Notes: generated from the sequence alone by a model not told the origin. 64,000 bases of DNA from Archegozetes longisetosus (GCA_018873245.2 JAEMBT020000009.1:12187112-12251111); one strand, 5' to 3'. Counted from the first letter of the stretch, positions 50,126 through 62,715 are shown. Numbers and translations are program-made.

Positions 50126-50205
50126 GAGAGATTTAAGTTGGGGACTCCAGTTGGGGGTGTCCAAGCACCAGAAAGCCCCTACCAGCTCCACCACTGGCCG
50201 TTTAT
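50126..50205 (-). mobile_element. hAT-like terminal fragment
   Basis: GC-rich island. On the minus strand it starts CAGTGGTGGAGCTGGTAGGG, typical of hAT ends, and runs into CCCCAACTTAAATCTCTC, shared with the element at 32,540-32,770. Confidence 0.4.
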
Positions 50206-50371
50206 CTAACATCTCATAATCAAATTAACAAAATGAATTGAATTTTATGTAAATATGGCTTCCATTAAGTTAGAACATAGAATTGAATAGAGATAACTAT
50301 CAATAAAATTGAATGGACATTCAGATATGATAGAAAAGGTTGACTTAGCTATATATAAGAATTAACAATAA

Positions 50372-50386
50372 GTTAGGTTAGGTTAG
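50372..50386 (+). repeat. Interstitial (TTAGG)n tract
   Basis: Three units. Confidence 0.75.
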
Positions 50387-50693
50387 CCGCTCTTATTCAT
50401 ATGCATATGGAAAGTATTAGATTGGGGTCAAATCTATCGCATTAATTATAAGGAACATACCATATCCTAATTGAACAGTATTTTAATATAATTTTCTCTT
50501 CACCTGCAAAACTAATATTGCAAAAAACTAATATTGCAATGATATAATCCTACGCCTATGAGTCAGTAATGATATATTCTCACGCTATCTATTTATGTTC
50601 GTTTATATCTAAAGCTATATTAATTCGAAATCGAGCACGGAATGGTTTTGTTTCTATTTTCTATAGATTTGTTTCTATTTTCTATAGCGCTTC

Positions 50694-50752
<59 letters not shown>
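50694..50752. repeat. (AAT)n microsatellite
   Basis: About 19 perfect units, 23 bases before a two-palindrome array. Confidence 0.95.
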
Positions 50753-50757
<5 letters not shown>

Positions 50758-50774
50758 ACTATCAATATTTAGCA

Positions 50775-51060
50775 CTGCAACAAATATCATCGGCTAAGCG
50801 ATATAGTCCCATCATCTGTAATGTTATTTCAATTTCAGATACCACTCTCAACACGATATATAATATTAAGTATCGCTTGGTGAGTCATATGAAGTTCTAT
50901 CTGTAATGTTATTGCAATTACCTGTAGAACTTTATAGCACTCACCCGATGATATATAATACTACATACCATCAATTGCCTGCTATAAAGCTCTATCTGTA
51001 ACGTATTTTCAATTAGAGATAGAACTTTGTAGCACTTACCTGACGAAATACGAATTATCA
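50775..51060. repeat. Two-palindrome repeat, three tandem units
   Basis: CTATCTGTAATG-type blocks begin near 50,806, 50,894 and 50,989 (periods 88 and 95). Palindrome B forms include CGATATATAATATTAAGTATCG. Confidence 0.85.
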
Positions 51061-51581
51061 CTAATATTTAGATTGATAATTTACCGGTTGATGACTCGGA
51101 ACAGGGCATTCAGTTAGTCCACTATGACACTAAAAATAATTGAAAATATTAACAAAATGCAAAACTAAACTAAAATGGTATGTTTAGTATTAAGAATAGG
51201 ATCTATTTTTCTTTAACTCTATTTGGATCTACGAGGAGGTGAATAACACTTGATGTTTGTTATACCAAATAGTGGGCTCTTTCTCTTCAAAACTAGTTTC
51301 CATTCATTTTACTGCCATTGAAATGAATTTAGTTTTTCTCTAATTTAAATATTTCTATATTTATATCAACTTCATGTTTCAACCAATAATTCATCCAATT
51401 AATGTTTTTCGATTGTATGTCTTTTCAAGGTGACCTTGACTCCAGTTTTCACTTTGATTTTAGAAATATATGGAAAGCTCCAGTTATGCAAACTTAGTGT
51501 AAGATTTGATAATCAATTTTATGGAAATTCTAGCTTAAGTTACATCAGATAGACTTAGATTTCACACATAACTATATATTA

Positions 51582-51603
51582 ATCTAACCTAACCTAACCT
51601 AAC
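51582..51603 (-). repeat. Interstitial (CCTAA)n tract
   Basis: Four units, C-rich strand. Sequences on both sides (CATCAGATTGATTTAGACTT / CATCAGATAGACTTAGATTT) are duplicated around it. Confidence 0.8.
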
Positions 51604-51870
51604 ATCAGATTGATTTAGACTTCATAAATAGCTATTATATTAATCTAATAAATCAAATAAAATGAACAAATTTATATTAAAACAATAATATTTAGACAGA
51701 TATTTAATACGATGACTAAACAATATGGAAACATTGAATCAATGTTTTCTAACTTGAAATATCAGGAGATTATCAAAGTCTTAAAACAGACTTCTGAACA
51801 AATAATAAGGCTTTAGATTTGAAATCTGTTTTTGTAACCATTCAATAAATATAAAGAGAGAAACGGATTA

Positions 51871-52023
51871 CAGTCACCTCTCGTTGTAGTCAATACTCTA
51901 ATGCACTAGAAAGCTGTTGATTATAATTGTAGTTCACTATATCGGATATAGCTTACAAAGTATGCTAACAAAGTAGTTTATTCAAGACTGTATATTATAG
52001 CTGATTGCTCACTATATCTCACT

Positions 52024-52089
<66 letters not shown>

Positions 52090-52094
52090 GTCTG
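51871..52094. mobile_element. pogo/Tigger-like MITE carrying an internal (GA)n expansion
   Basis: Starts CAGTCACCTCTCGTTGTAGT after TA and ends GAGAGTTGTCTG before TA. The subterminal GAGAG has grown into a perfect (GA)n run at 52,025-52,087. Confidence 0.82.
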
Positions 52095-52099
52095 TATTG

Positions 52100-53510
52100 A
52101 TCGGTTGAGAGCTTTATTTTAATGGTGCTCTAAATTGATTGAAATTTCATTTATTTGATTCAAACGGCAAATCTTAGGATTATAACAATGCTTTTATAAT
52201 ACTTAAATCCCTTGACTGAAGTAGAAGAAAACGTATAATTTACTTTTATTGACTACTATTACTTGTTGGCTCATTTTCTTCAATTTCTGCTCCAACTACT
52301 TTCTAATCAGCTAATTATTTGGACTACTTTTCTTAGATTCTCCTCCATCCTCAACATTGTCTAGCTTTATAACTAATTATTTCATTTTTAATTTACTTTT
52401 TTATTTTTCACTAAATATTAGCTAAAATTGTTTTGTAAGTTGTCAAGTTCAAACACAAGCAAGCTGATTTCATTACATTCTCTATAATTCACACAATCAC
52501 TACTTATTCGTTGTCAGTTGTAGTCAGAAGTGATTTATCGGATTTTGAAGAATATAGAAATTTCAGACTGAATTTTAAAGTCGAATAAAAGCCAAAAAAC
52601 ATGAGACCTAAGTGTTAGGAAGATAGCTAAGCAATTATTTTACATGGACTTATTGGGATCCACTAATTAATATAAGCGCATTCAACAATAATGGTATGCA
52701 AGCTGAATAAATGTATAGTTAATTAACTGACTTGCGGAATGTTTATTGTCACTTTGCTGTTACTTATTATATTAATTACTTTTACCTTTGATTCCCTCAT
52801 ATTAGTCCCAAAAGGCTCATCACCATATTTTCAATTCTCATTATTACTCTACAGTCAAGAAGTTTGAAGATTAAATATCTGTTTAATAATTATTTGACGT
52901 TTTCATTCTTTGGTAGTTTTCAATTAAATCCTATTCAATTGTTTATAGTAGTTTTGACATTAACTTTTATTTGAACCCTAAAACAACATGAGAGGAGTGT
53001 TTTATTATTTAAAATAAAAATAAAATTAAAGTGATTAGCAAAAGCAGGAGCTGTATGAACTCATAATTATTACTATACACCATACAATTGAATTAAAACA
53101 AATATAATGACAATGTGGTATTCATAATATTTGGATTATAAAAAAGCAATTAATTAGAAATTAAGCATTCTCATCTGAAACGATCACGATATTTATTTAG
53201 TTTTAGTCTCTATTTATTTCAGCTTATGCCTAATTTTGTCGAACTATTCTCTACTATTACAGAATACTTCAAACTAATAGCACAGATACGAAACATTAAT
53301 AATTGATAAGAGACATAAAAGTGAATAATTTAAGTTAAATAAAAACATATATTTGATAACCGTAAACATGTGTGTTCAAATTTGTGACAAAGTAAAAATA
53401 AGAGAATTATAAATTATCAAGTTTCAGAACTTGTCTCCAAAACACTAGCTTATGTTGTAATAGTTTAGATAGGCTCAATTTGTGTGCTAGTATTAAGTGG
53501 GAGTTGGCTG
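52100..53510. other. Gene-free AT-rich stretch
   Basis: Nothing recognised. Confidence 0.4.
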
Positions 53511-53514
53511 TAAA

Positions 53515-53745
53515 GGCACTGTGTTAGGTATAGTGTTAGGCACTGTATTAGGTATAGCATTAGGTACAGCATAGGCATAGCAGAGGCATAGCAGAGGCAT
53601 AGCAGAGGCATAGCACATAACATACACATAGTATACACATAGCATACACATAGTATACACTTAGCATACACATAGCAGAGGCATAGCATATACATAACAT
53701 ACACATAACATTCACATAGCATACGCATAGCAATGGTTCACAGCA
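53515..53745. repeat. Tandem repeat (GGCATAGCAGA, CATACACATAGTA)
   Basis: Two related short units (11-13 bp) repeated about 18 times. Confidence 0.85.
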
Positions 53746-54464
53746 TAGCCAAAGTGAAAGGCACTGCAGCAGCTCTCGTGTTGGTCTCACGTATTATTGA
53801 CGTTTTGCCCCATTGCCAAACTTGTCTCGCAAGCAATGATGCACCTGTTCCACTGTTCAGAAGACTAGTGGGGCTCTCATTTGGTTAGTTCTACTGCTAA
53901 GGAGAACATCGCACACATGCAACACACCACTACTAGTACTACCGATTGATCAAAGAGCTGACTGTAAAGATTGGATTCAACTTTTCAGCTAACATCTAAA
54001 GTGCGATACATCAACAATTGAAGCCCTTTTCCTGGACTCTAAGCTTGAGATGAGTTATTGCTGGCTGTCTCTAAACTGAAGCTGTCTTTTAAGCTTGAGA
54101 TCAGTTATGACTCGCTGTCTGTAAGCTTGAGATGAGTTACAGTAACTGTAACTATGAAATATTTATTTCTAATGAATGGATAACACTTTATTAAAAGCTA
54201 TGTTTTTGTTTGTGTTGCTATAGTGAGAAATTGTCAGCAAAAGGTAAATTTGAGCAAAGTTGTGTTGACTATTGCGTGATATGACTAAATATTCTCCCCA
54301 AAGACTTGTTCACTCTTTTTTTCATTGTTTGTTTTCTTTTCGGATAGTCTCCAATGAATATTAGTTTCTAACACTATAACTACGTTTTGTACGTTGCTAA
54401 CACCAATACGAATTGTTTTTCGATTATTTTTATTTATTATAAGTTTATTATAAGTTTTTCCTAA

Positions 54465-54835
54465 AGTTACCTTACTTCTCATTTTGTCCAAAATTGCCTT
54501 ATATTTCACTTATGCTCGAAGTTGCCTAACATTTCACTTATACTATAAGTTGCCTAACATTTCACTTATACTATAAGCTACCTAACATCTCATCTATATT
54601 ATAAGTTACCTAACATTTCATCTATACTATAACTTGCTTAACATTTCACTTAGACTATAAGTTATCTAACATTTCAGTCACCTAACACTTCACTTATACT
54701 ATAAGTTACCTAACATTTCACTTTTGCCATAAGTTACTTTACATTGCACTCACCTAATGTTTCACTAGTGCCCAAAGTTATCTAACATTACACTTATAGC
54801 TAAAGTTACCTTATATTTCACTTATATCCAAATTT
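54465..54835. repeat. ~28-bp tandem repeat (CCTAACATTTCACTTATACT)
   Basis: About twelve units with substitutions and length changes. Confidence 0.88.
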
Positions 54836-54887
54836 GTTTGCTTTCCCTAAAGACTAAAACGTTTGGTACGAATTTCACTTATTAACA

Positions 54888-54922
54888 ACAAATGCCTACA
54901 AATGCCTACAAATGCCTACAAA
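54888..54922. repeat. ACAAATGCCT tandem repeat
   Basis: Three perfect 10-bp units. Confidence 0.85.
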
Positions 54923-55329
54923 TTGAAGGCATTTTGCAGATGAGCAGAACTGTATTACACAATTTCTGCAACGACAACGACAGTTGAGTCAATACGTCGT
55001 GATCGACGCAACCATTACTACGACTATGACTATGACTATTGGTAAGTGTTATAAATCAAGCCATAAAATCAGCTTTACTACTATATCTATCTATCTATAT
55101 ATATATTTAGTTTTAATGTCATTTATTGTTCTTATATCCCTGTTTGTTCTGATCAACATTATTAGCTTTTCCTATAACACACCCGTACACTATTCAACAT
55201 ATATACCACTTCTAGTACTGAAGTCTCTCTCTCTTCTACCTACAGTCTAATCGTCAGTTTGACATTACTTTTACACTTTGTTGATTTGTTCGCTTGTATT
55301 AGGAATTTGTTGTTTTTAGGTACTATGTG

Positions 55330-55382
55330 CAGTCTCTCTCTCTCTCTCTCTCTCTCTAAATGATTACAATCAGAACTGACTG
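55330..55382. repeat. (CT)n within a MITE-like CAG...CTG frame
   Basis: Begins CAGTCTCTC, ends GAACTGACTG before TA; possibly a strongly reduced MITE. Confidence 0.5.
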
Positions 55383-55729
55383 TATTGAATATTTAATTAC
55401 TATTATTTAACTTAATCTTGATATGTTAACTTAGTTGATTTTAGAGTTAGTTTTGGTCTAAAGAGTGAAATAATTGAAAAAATAAATTATCTGTATCTTT
55501 CATTTTCTCAACCACACTTTTAGATGAATTGATAGACTTTGTCTGAAGATTAGATTAATTTAGTTAGAAGTTAAGAACCTGTTATGTAAATTAAACAATA
55601 TATATATAAATAGAAACTATTTATATCAGATTCCAAAATTCAATCGTTTCTCCCTTTTATTAGCTCTTCAATCATAAATGCTTTTCTTTATATGGCTCTA
55701 ATAATTAAGCTCTTCTACCATCAGCACAA

Positions 55730-55865
55730 TCAGTGACATTACAATTTCTTATAGCTACATTGCAAGCTACATTACAATTTGCCCTAGCTACATTGCAAGC
55801 TACATTACAATTTGCCCAAGCTACATTACAATTTACCCAAGCTACATTGCAATTTGCCCAAGCTA
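55730..55865. repeat. 21-bp tandem repeat (CTACATTACAATTTGCCCAAG)
   Basis: Six units of CTACATTACAATTTGCCCAA plus shorter CTACATTGCAAG variants. Confidence 0.88.
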
Positions 55866-56164
55866 CCATTCAGATACTATTCCTATCTCATCCTCCCTCT
55901 CATCTCCATATATTTAAGCTTCATTTTCAATTTTAATCTCCTTTTTGTCTAAAATAATTAACAATTGAATTTGATTTCACATTCTAATTATGGAGAAGCA
56001 TAGAAATGTCTATATAACAACACACTATTATTTTCTACATATTACTTTATATGTCTGCATGACAATATATTTTATAACTCGCTATGTATCACTTTAATAT
56101 ACCTATGATTCACAAATGACAATATGAATAGTGAATAAGCAACAAAATTGATTAGAGTATTTGA

Positions 56165-56290
56165 AATAGCTGAACATAAGAATATAGCGCAACATAAGAA
56201 TACAACTCAACATCAAGTTATAGCTTAACATAAAACCCATAGCTCAACATCAAGTTATAGCTGAACATAAAGCCATAGCTCAACTTCAAT
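56165..56290. repeat. Tandem repeat (AACATAAGAATATAGCTC)
   Basis: Six units of about 20 bp. Confidence 0.8.
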
Positions 56291-56864
56291 TAAAGTGTTT
56301 ATTTATTTTACATCAACTGATCCATGAATGCATTCCCTATTAGGTAACAGGAAATGCATCCACACGACGCTTATATCATATGCACCACTATTTCTATGTG
56401 CATTTCTGTTTAGTTATACACAGGCACTACTCCTATACTACACTCTATTCCCTCTATAGTTTACTAGTCTATACTCTTTTACTAATTATGCATATATTTT
56501 CCCTATTGTGAACTTCTCTTCTCATCAGCCCCTTTCAGCTCCTTTCAGCCCCTTTCTACTCTATTAGCTTGTTTCTTATTACGAGGAGCGACTGTACTCC
56601 TATTCTTGTTTAGCTGAACCAAAACTGAAAAACGTTTAATTCTATTCTCATAGCCTTTGACTTATTGGAGGTATACTTATGTATAAATGAATTTTGGGTG
56701 CGGTTATCATTCCTAGACTTGAAAAACTGAAACAAATTTGTCATAACTAATGTTTCCTCTTTTCCACTTTTTCAGTTGAATTATCATAACGTTTGATATT
56801 TAAATATATATTGACATCGATTATGAATTATAGTTCATAGAGTTGTATATCTTGTGGTGATTCT

Positions 56865-56950
56865 CTAAATTTCCGTAAATTTCCCTAAATCTCAGTAAAT
56901 TTCCCTAAATTTCAGTATATTTCCCTAAATTTCCCTAAATTTCCGTAAAC
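56865..56950. repeat. 11-bp tandem repeat (TTTCCCTAAAT)
   Basis: Seven to eight units with TTTCCGTAAAT and CTCAGTAAAT variants. Confidence 0.85.
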
Positions 56951-57074
56951 TTTCGGTCAACTTCAAACTTAAATTTAGTGCCAAAAATGGCTTAAGCAGA
57001 AGTAATAGATATAGTTTAAGAGAAAAGTTAAGATAAAATATGATGTTAATTGTCGTTGTAAATATGACATGGCA

Positions 57075-57180
57075 ATGTGTATATGTATATGTATACGGCA
57101 ATGTATACATGTGTATATGTACAGCTATGTGTATATGTGTATGTATACATATACGACTATGTGTATATGTATATATAAGA
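57075..57180. repeat. GTATATGTATA-rich tandem repeat
   Basis: Irregular alternating GTATAT/ATGTGT runs with interspersed ACGGC or ACAGC. Confidence 0.75.
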
Positions 57181-57441
57181 CACAAATATCGTTTATAGTA
57201 TAATATAAATAAGGAAATTATTTATTTCATTTAACTAAATAATCAAATTAAAATAATTCCTATTATCACTTCAATGCTAAGTTTGTTTTATCTATACTTT
57301 TATATTTATGCTCATTTATTGTCAACCTTCCTACAGTTTACCCTCGATATATTGAACAATACTATGAAATATTCTGAACGATATATGTGATATACTTATC
57401 CGATCCTAAGATATACTATTCAGTTAATAGTTATCTCATAG

Positions 57442-57510
57442 CAGTAAAACCTCATTGTAGTCGATTTGAATTATTAGTCCCCAATCATTTACTATATAGA
57501 GATATTACTG
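57442..57510. mobile_element. Internally deleted pogo/Tigger-like MITE
   Basis: 69 bp consisting almost only of the two ends: CAGTAAAACCTCATTGTAGT and TATAGAGATATTACTG then TA. Confidence 0.65.
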
Positions 57511-57654
57511 TATATTGAAAATTGGTTGAAAACATTAGTTAGACAAAATAGAAAGGGTACTGATTATAAGATTTTTATGATATTATGCTAATTAAATTGG
57601 TTTTTTATGCAAATCATTCAAATGCATATTGAAGTGGCAAAGTAGTGCCAAAAG

Positions 57655-57775
57655 AGTACCAAACTCGTCCAGAACTAGTCCCAAATGAGCCCAGAACTAG
57701 TCCCAAATGAGTCCACAACTAGTCCCAAATGAGTCCACAACTCGTCCCAAATGAGTCCACAACTCGTCCCAAACG
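57655..57775. repeat. 22-bp tandem repeat
   Basis: Five units of GTCCCAAATGAGTCCACAAC. Confidence 0.88.
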
Positions 57776-57909
57776 TCATCATTAAAAAGGGAAGTAACAA
57801 AACTTTTGACACATTTAGTAATTAGGCAAATTACCTAAACCCTAATCACTTATACACCCTTTATGGCTATCATATTCTCTTTCTAGTCTAACTTAATGTA
57901 TCACAGTTG

Positions 57910-58030
57910 ATAGCGTTATATGGCATTGATCTGACGATATGTAATATTAAAAATTATTGAATAAGCGCTGTAGAGATGTATCTATAATTTCATTCTAATA
58001 TAAGATAGAGTTTTATAACACTGACCATTT
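57910..58030. repeat. Two-palindrome repeat, single diverged unit
   Basis: CTGACGATATGTAATATT, GCGCTGTAGAG and AAGATAGAGTTTTATAACACTGACC in family order; followed at 58,053-58,092 by a perfect (GA)n run. Confidence 0.65.
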
Positions 58031-58051
58031 GAATTGTATTTAATTTGAAAA

Positions 58052-58052
<1 letters not shown>

Positions 58053-58092
<40 letters not shown>
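58053..58092. repeat. (GA)n microsatellite
   Basis: Perfect run. Confidence 0.95.
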
Positions 58093-58096
<4 letters not shown>

Positions 58097-58204
58097 GTTA
58101 GATTGCTTGGATGCACATGATGGACAGTGACATGCAATTGTTGAGTTGAGCAGACATAGTAGATTTGAATGATAGTTGAAGTTGTTTTATCAGTGAAATA
58201 GCTT

Positions 58205-58285
58205 CAACCCTCTAAAGCAAGACTTAGTCAGCCCTCAAAGCCAAGACTCAGTCAGGCCTCAAAGCCAAGACTTAGTCAACTTTGA
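58205..58285. repeat. ~28-bp tandem repeat (CAAAGCCAAGACTTAGTCAG)
   Basis: Three units. Confidence 0.85.
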
Positions 58286-58569
58286 CTTGAGCAGTTTTTT
58301 GGCCTCGAGCCATGTTTGTTCGAGCCATCTTTGTTCACAAGCGTAGGCAAATCCGGTAAAACCCGACTCTAGATTGAAACCACCGACGCTATGACTATAA
58401 GCTGTTATGTAATCACTAACTATTTTTTAATCCAACCAAAAGCTCCGACAGACTTATTTGTCAGCAAACATTCACCAGTGCTGTACTGAATGAATGTTCT
58501 GCTTGTTCTTCAGCTGTTCGGTGGAAATAGCTTGCAAATTTCATGGCTTCAAATTTAGTGTGACTTTTA

Positions 58570-58692
58570 ATTCGTCTTACCTGTAATTCGACTTACCTGT
58601 AATTCGTCTTACCTGTAATGATAGGTCATTGCTATAAAGCTCTATGTATAATGCTATTAGAATTAGAGATAGGACTCTCTAGCAATGAATGA
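58570..58692. repeat. CTTACCTGTAATTCG repeat followed by one palindrome A unit
   Basis: Three 15-bp units lead into GGTCATTGCTATAAAGCTCT...AGAGATAGGACTCTCTAGCA, a lone palindrome A. Confidence 0.7.
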
Positions 58693-58899
58693 ACCATATG
58701 AAAAAATGTACGAAAAGAAAGGCAGGAGACAATAATTGCCAGTTGTGGTGGGAAATCAGGTGTGATCACATTCTCAGATAGAGAAATACTCTACTGAATA
58801 CAATTGCATTTTGTCCCAACTATCTTCTCTCTTTCAAGCTTTTCATCTCCAGTTTAGTGATCCATAAATTGTTCAGGCGGACAATGTGAACTCTTGTTC

Positions 58900-58985
58900 G
58901 AGTCTATACTCGACCTCATGCTCGAGCCCATACTCGAGCTCATACTCGAGCCCATATTTCAGTCCATATTCAAGCTCATACTCTA
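58900..58985. repeat. CTCGAGCCCATACTCGAGCT tandem repeat
   Basis: Four to five units of about 15-18 bp rich in CTCGAG. Confidence 0.85.
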
Positions 58986-59178
58986 AATTCTGCTCGAAAT
59001 AATTATATGCTTTGCTTCATCAATAGTTCCTATTGTTTGACTAAGATCTGAATCAATTGATCATAATTATCACAACATTATCAGCAATCTTGTATTCTAA
59101 GATGACTATTTGATTCGTATGTTATGATTTTATTAGAAACACAAATCAGATGAGCCATTAATTGCGGAATGTTTCGAT

Positions 59179-59214
<36 letters not shown>
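59179..59214. repeat. (CT)n microsatellite
   Basis: Perfect run. Confidence 0.95.
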
Positions 59215-59215
<1 letters not shown>

Positions 59216-59551
59216 CCTTATTCTCATATCTTTGACCTCTACAATGATCTCCACCCTTAGCAAATCGCGCAATTGGTTGTCCTTTTGAGAAATTGAAAGC
59301 ATCCTTAAATAAGTGGATTGATTGAAGTTTTTCTGAAAAGTCAAACAAAAAAATTGAAGTGATGATTTTGCGCTTTTATTCTTATATGTTTTTGTTTTGT
59401 TTCGTGCAAATTTGCAATAATAGCTGAGTAGAAGAAAAATACTGCCATTATTGTACTTTTGTTTGCAACATTGTTTTCTTATGAAAATCAAATATTGAAA
59501 ATATACACCATTTAGCTTCAATTTTGCTCTTTGTAACATTTCGTAATATTT

Positions 59552-59642
59552 ACGGCTAGGTTAGGTTGTACTGAGTTAGGTTAGGTTGGACTGAGTTAGC
59601 TTAGGCTACATTGAGCTAGCTTAGGCTAGACTGAGTTAGACT
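59552..59642 (+). repeat. TTAGG-derived higher-order repeat
   Basis: TTAGG pairs are embedded in a longer ~25-bp unit (GTTAGGTTAGG plus an ACTGA spacer) repeated about four times with GCTTAGGCTA variants. Confidence 0.8.
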
Positions 59643-60215
59643 CAATTGGAGAGTTGAGTTTACGACAAAACAAGCTATTCATATCGTGCAAAATAGGCAT
59701 TAATTTATTAGAGGCACAACTGAAGATTTGTTTAAATTTGAAGGCAGAAAATCGCCAAATTCCGAATGATTACTTCAATGCATACATTAGTTGCTTATTT
59801 TACGAAGCTTTTAGATGATATACTAGAAGTCCCTCATATTCCTCATATAATCCGATTAAATCACTTCTAAACGCATTATACTATGAAATTAGTGAGAAAT
59901 GCATTTATCAATTCTAAACAAATTCATGCTAATCATTATATTTAACTAATCAATAGAAGAAGTCACGTCAATTGCAGGTAATTTGATCAAAATAAGCAAA
60001 TATAATATAGTAATACAATTTGTTATTTATGTTGACTATCTTTCAAGCCATCGAAAATATAATCTAATACTACATATATGTTTTATGAACATTTTTGTTG
60101 GCTAAAGTAAAAAGTTACTTTCAAACAAATACTTCTATCCATCACCTGAATAATGCACCTAAATTTCGTTGTCTTAAGATTTGATGAAAGATATGAGTGG
60201 AGAGGAGAGTGAAAG
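59643..60215. other. Gene-free AT-rich stretch
   Basis: Nothing recognised. Confidence 0.4.
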
Positions 60216-60220
60216 TGAGT

Positions 60221-60266
<46 letters not shown>
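60221..60266. repeat. (GA)n microsatellite
   Basis: Perfect run with a GAGT-rich shoulder. Confidence 0.95.
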
Positions 60267-60269
<3 letters not shown>

Positions 60270-60754
60270 TGAGTGAGAGGGAGAGAGAGCCAAATGAAAG
60301 GAGGGATTGGAGCCGATGTTCATAAGATCCTGTATGATATCTCAGCTGAGTATCCGCTTTGTGATAAAATGCGAAATTTATCAATAGAAGAATGCAAAAT
60401 ATTTTCGTATCACATCGAGAGATATCTTATACAAAATTCTAAATTCATAGCAGATAATTGTATTTGAGCTGTAATAGAGTACCGAAAATAATTTTCTTTT
60501 AAAGTGAAAATAACGCCTACTTTAGGTATTTGATGTATAATTCATTGAAACCTTAATAAATTAGAAGCATAATTAGTGATTATAGCTTACTTTTATCATA
60601 ACTCATAAGCGATAACATAAGTGTTAAACTTAATCATATTCATGAATGGATGACATAAGCAAAATTAGTTAATTCTCACTTATGAAATCATTTTTAGTCA
60701 TCACAGTATTTATTAATCGTAAAATGCGAGAATACTTATTAGTGACTAGTGTCT

Positions 60755-60950
60755 GGTCTGGCGGGCCAGACTCAATGCGTTCAGATACTTATCGGGCCAG
60801 ACTCAATACGTTCATATGCCTATCGGGCCAGATTCAATACATTCAGATACTTATTGAGCCGTATTTAAAGTATTTAATTATTTATTGGGTCAGATTTAAA
60901 GTGTCTAGCTACCTGTCGGGCCAGATTCAAAGTATCTAGCTATTTATCAT
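60755..60950. repeat. ~31-bp tandem repeat (GGGCCAGACTCAATACGTTC)
   Basis: Six units, decaying toward the right. Confidence 0.88.
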
Positions 60951-61284
60951 ACCAAATGGTTAAAATGACATAATTGGCAAAAATAAAAACCAATTAGTGG
61001 CAAATATTTAAATAGTAGTTATCCTTAAGTTTATATTTGAAAAGCAATTCTCTCAATAAATACAAATTTAGACATGAACAAAATTATTAATTATATATCA
61101 CAGAACCTCAAACCGCTTTTAAGGGCATTTACTATTAGAACTAATGACAGCTATTGGAAAGTGAAAGTAATATTAATGAGAGACAGATAGAAAATAATTT
61201 GATTATGACTCATTCAAATGAATGATAGAAGTAAATAATATATTAGATATTCAATGTGTGATTCAGCTATCAAATCAAATTGAG

Positions 61285-61355
61285 CTATTTATATGAGGAG
61301 TCCATGTCAATTTATATGTGGAGTCTATGTCAATTTATATGAGGAGTCCATGTCA
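61285..61355. repeat. 23-bp tandem repeat (TGTCAATTTATATGAGGAGT)
   Basis: Three units. Confidence 0.85.
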
Positions 61356-61905
61356 ATTAATTCTCAAATCAACTTATTCAACTTATTCTGCTGATCGTAA
61401 CACCTGATAGTATTACTACATTTATTTTTATTATACGCTCAATCCTTTACCCAATTATATCTTATCTAATTTTTAATGAGTTTATCATTGCTTATCAATT
61501 AAACCTTCCTTTGCTTGGTCTAAAGAGTTAGTCTTTCATTTGATAATTTGACTTGAATTTTTGAAAAATATTCAAAAATGTTCACAACAATTGCGACTAA
61601 TTTGACTAAAATCGATGATGAAAACGAGAGCAATTGGTATAAAGAAGTGTAGGGAAAACTAGTCGAAAAGATGTTTTAAAACAATTTCAATAGTATAGTG
61701 CATAAAGTTAAAGGTTGAAAAGTGTTCTCACCGCAGATCTAGAGTTCAACGTTCGAGATTCAAAGCTTCGATTGCGTGAACGGCTAAAGAATCAACTCTT
61801 AAGATCGAGAACGAGTTCGAAATATAAAAGCCTTAATATTTGATATGATCGTTTAGAGAGAAAAATAATACACGACAGTAGAGCTCAGATATGTTGTGTA
61901 ATTTA

Positions 61906-62091
61906 CAGTAGTACCTCGATGTAGTCAACCTTTTTATAGTTAACTCTCGGTATAGTGAACTCTCGATATAACGAACGCATTTATTAAGTCCAACATACTA
62001 TTGAACTAATAATTATCAGTTTATAATGAAAGCTCGTTATAGTGAACATAAACTGTCGGTGTTCGCGATTGAGAATATGGAGATATTACTG
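61906..62091. mobile_element. pogo/Tigger-like MITE
   Basis: CAGTAGTACCTCGATGTAGT at the left and GGAGATATTACTG at the right, TA on both sides; the interior contains TATAACGAAC and TATAGTGAAC, the wording common to pogo/Tigger ends. Confidence 0.85.
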
Positions 62092-62284
62092 TATATAAAA
62101 GATTTCAAGGCTAAATGCCAAACATGATTGCTAGCTTTAAAAGCCAGAACTTCATTGAAAACTACAATAACCACTAAAACCACATCTCGACATATTTTTC
62201 TAATATCAAGGATGTTTAGCATTGTTAGCTACAAATTTTTCATAATATTCATACACCACTGCATTACTAACTTAGTTAAGTCTG

Positions 62285-62715
62285 ACTTATAAGGTAATTT
62301 AGATATTCTCTATGTCTGATTTTTTTGATTTTTTCATTTTTAAGTCATTTAGATATACTCTATGTTTAATTTTCATTTTTAAGATAACTTAGATATGCTA
62401 TATGTCTAAGTCTGACTTTTAAGGTAAATTGAGCATATTATACGTATAAGTCTGATTTTTAAAGTAACTTACAATATACTCTACGTATAAGTCTGATTTT
62501 TAAAGTAACTTACAATATACTCTACGTATAAGTCTGATTTTTAAAGTAACTTACAATATACCCTACGCATAAGTCTAACTTTTTAGCTAGCTTACATATA
62601 CTATACATTCATGTCTGATTTTTAAGCTAGCTTACACACACTGTATGCTTTAATTTGACTTTTAAGTTAACTTAGATACACTGTATGCCTAAGTCTGACT
62701 TTAAGGTAATTTAGA
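62285..62715. repeat. ~41-bp tandem repeat
   Basis: About ten units built from AAGTCTGATTTTTAAAGTAA and CTTACAATATACTCTACGTA; three central units are nearly identical, the outer ones diverged. Confidence 0.88.

Noticed and set aside
53465-53790. Two overlapping minus-strand frames rich in Cys, Tyr and Met
   Set aside because: Both are translations of the same 11-13 bp tandem repeat.
54465-54835. Regularly spaced ~28-bp repeats, CRISPR-like at first sight
   Set aside because: Units abut without unique spacers, vary in sequence, and the genome is eukaryotic; it is a minisatellite. The same applies to 57655-57775 and 62285-62715.
55733-55936. 67-codon frame with ATLQFAQ repeats
   Set aside because: Product of the 21-bp tandem repeat, which is a multiple of three and so stays open by chance.
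59081-59539. 152-codon minus-strand frame
   Set aside because: Crosses a (CT)n run that gives an Arg-Glu repeat; the flanks show no recognisable domain or splice sites.
60294-60467. 58-codon plus-strand frame, non-repetitive and fairly hydrophilic
   Set aside because: Looks slightly protein-like, but it starts in a GA tract with no acceptor or recognised family; treated as chance.
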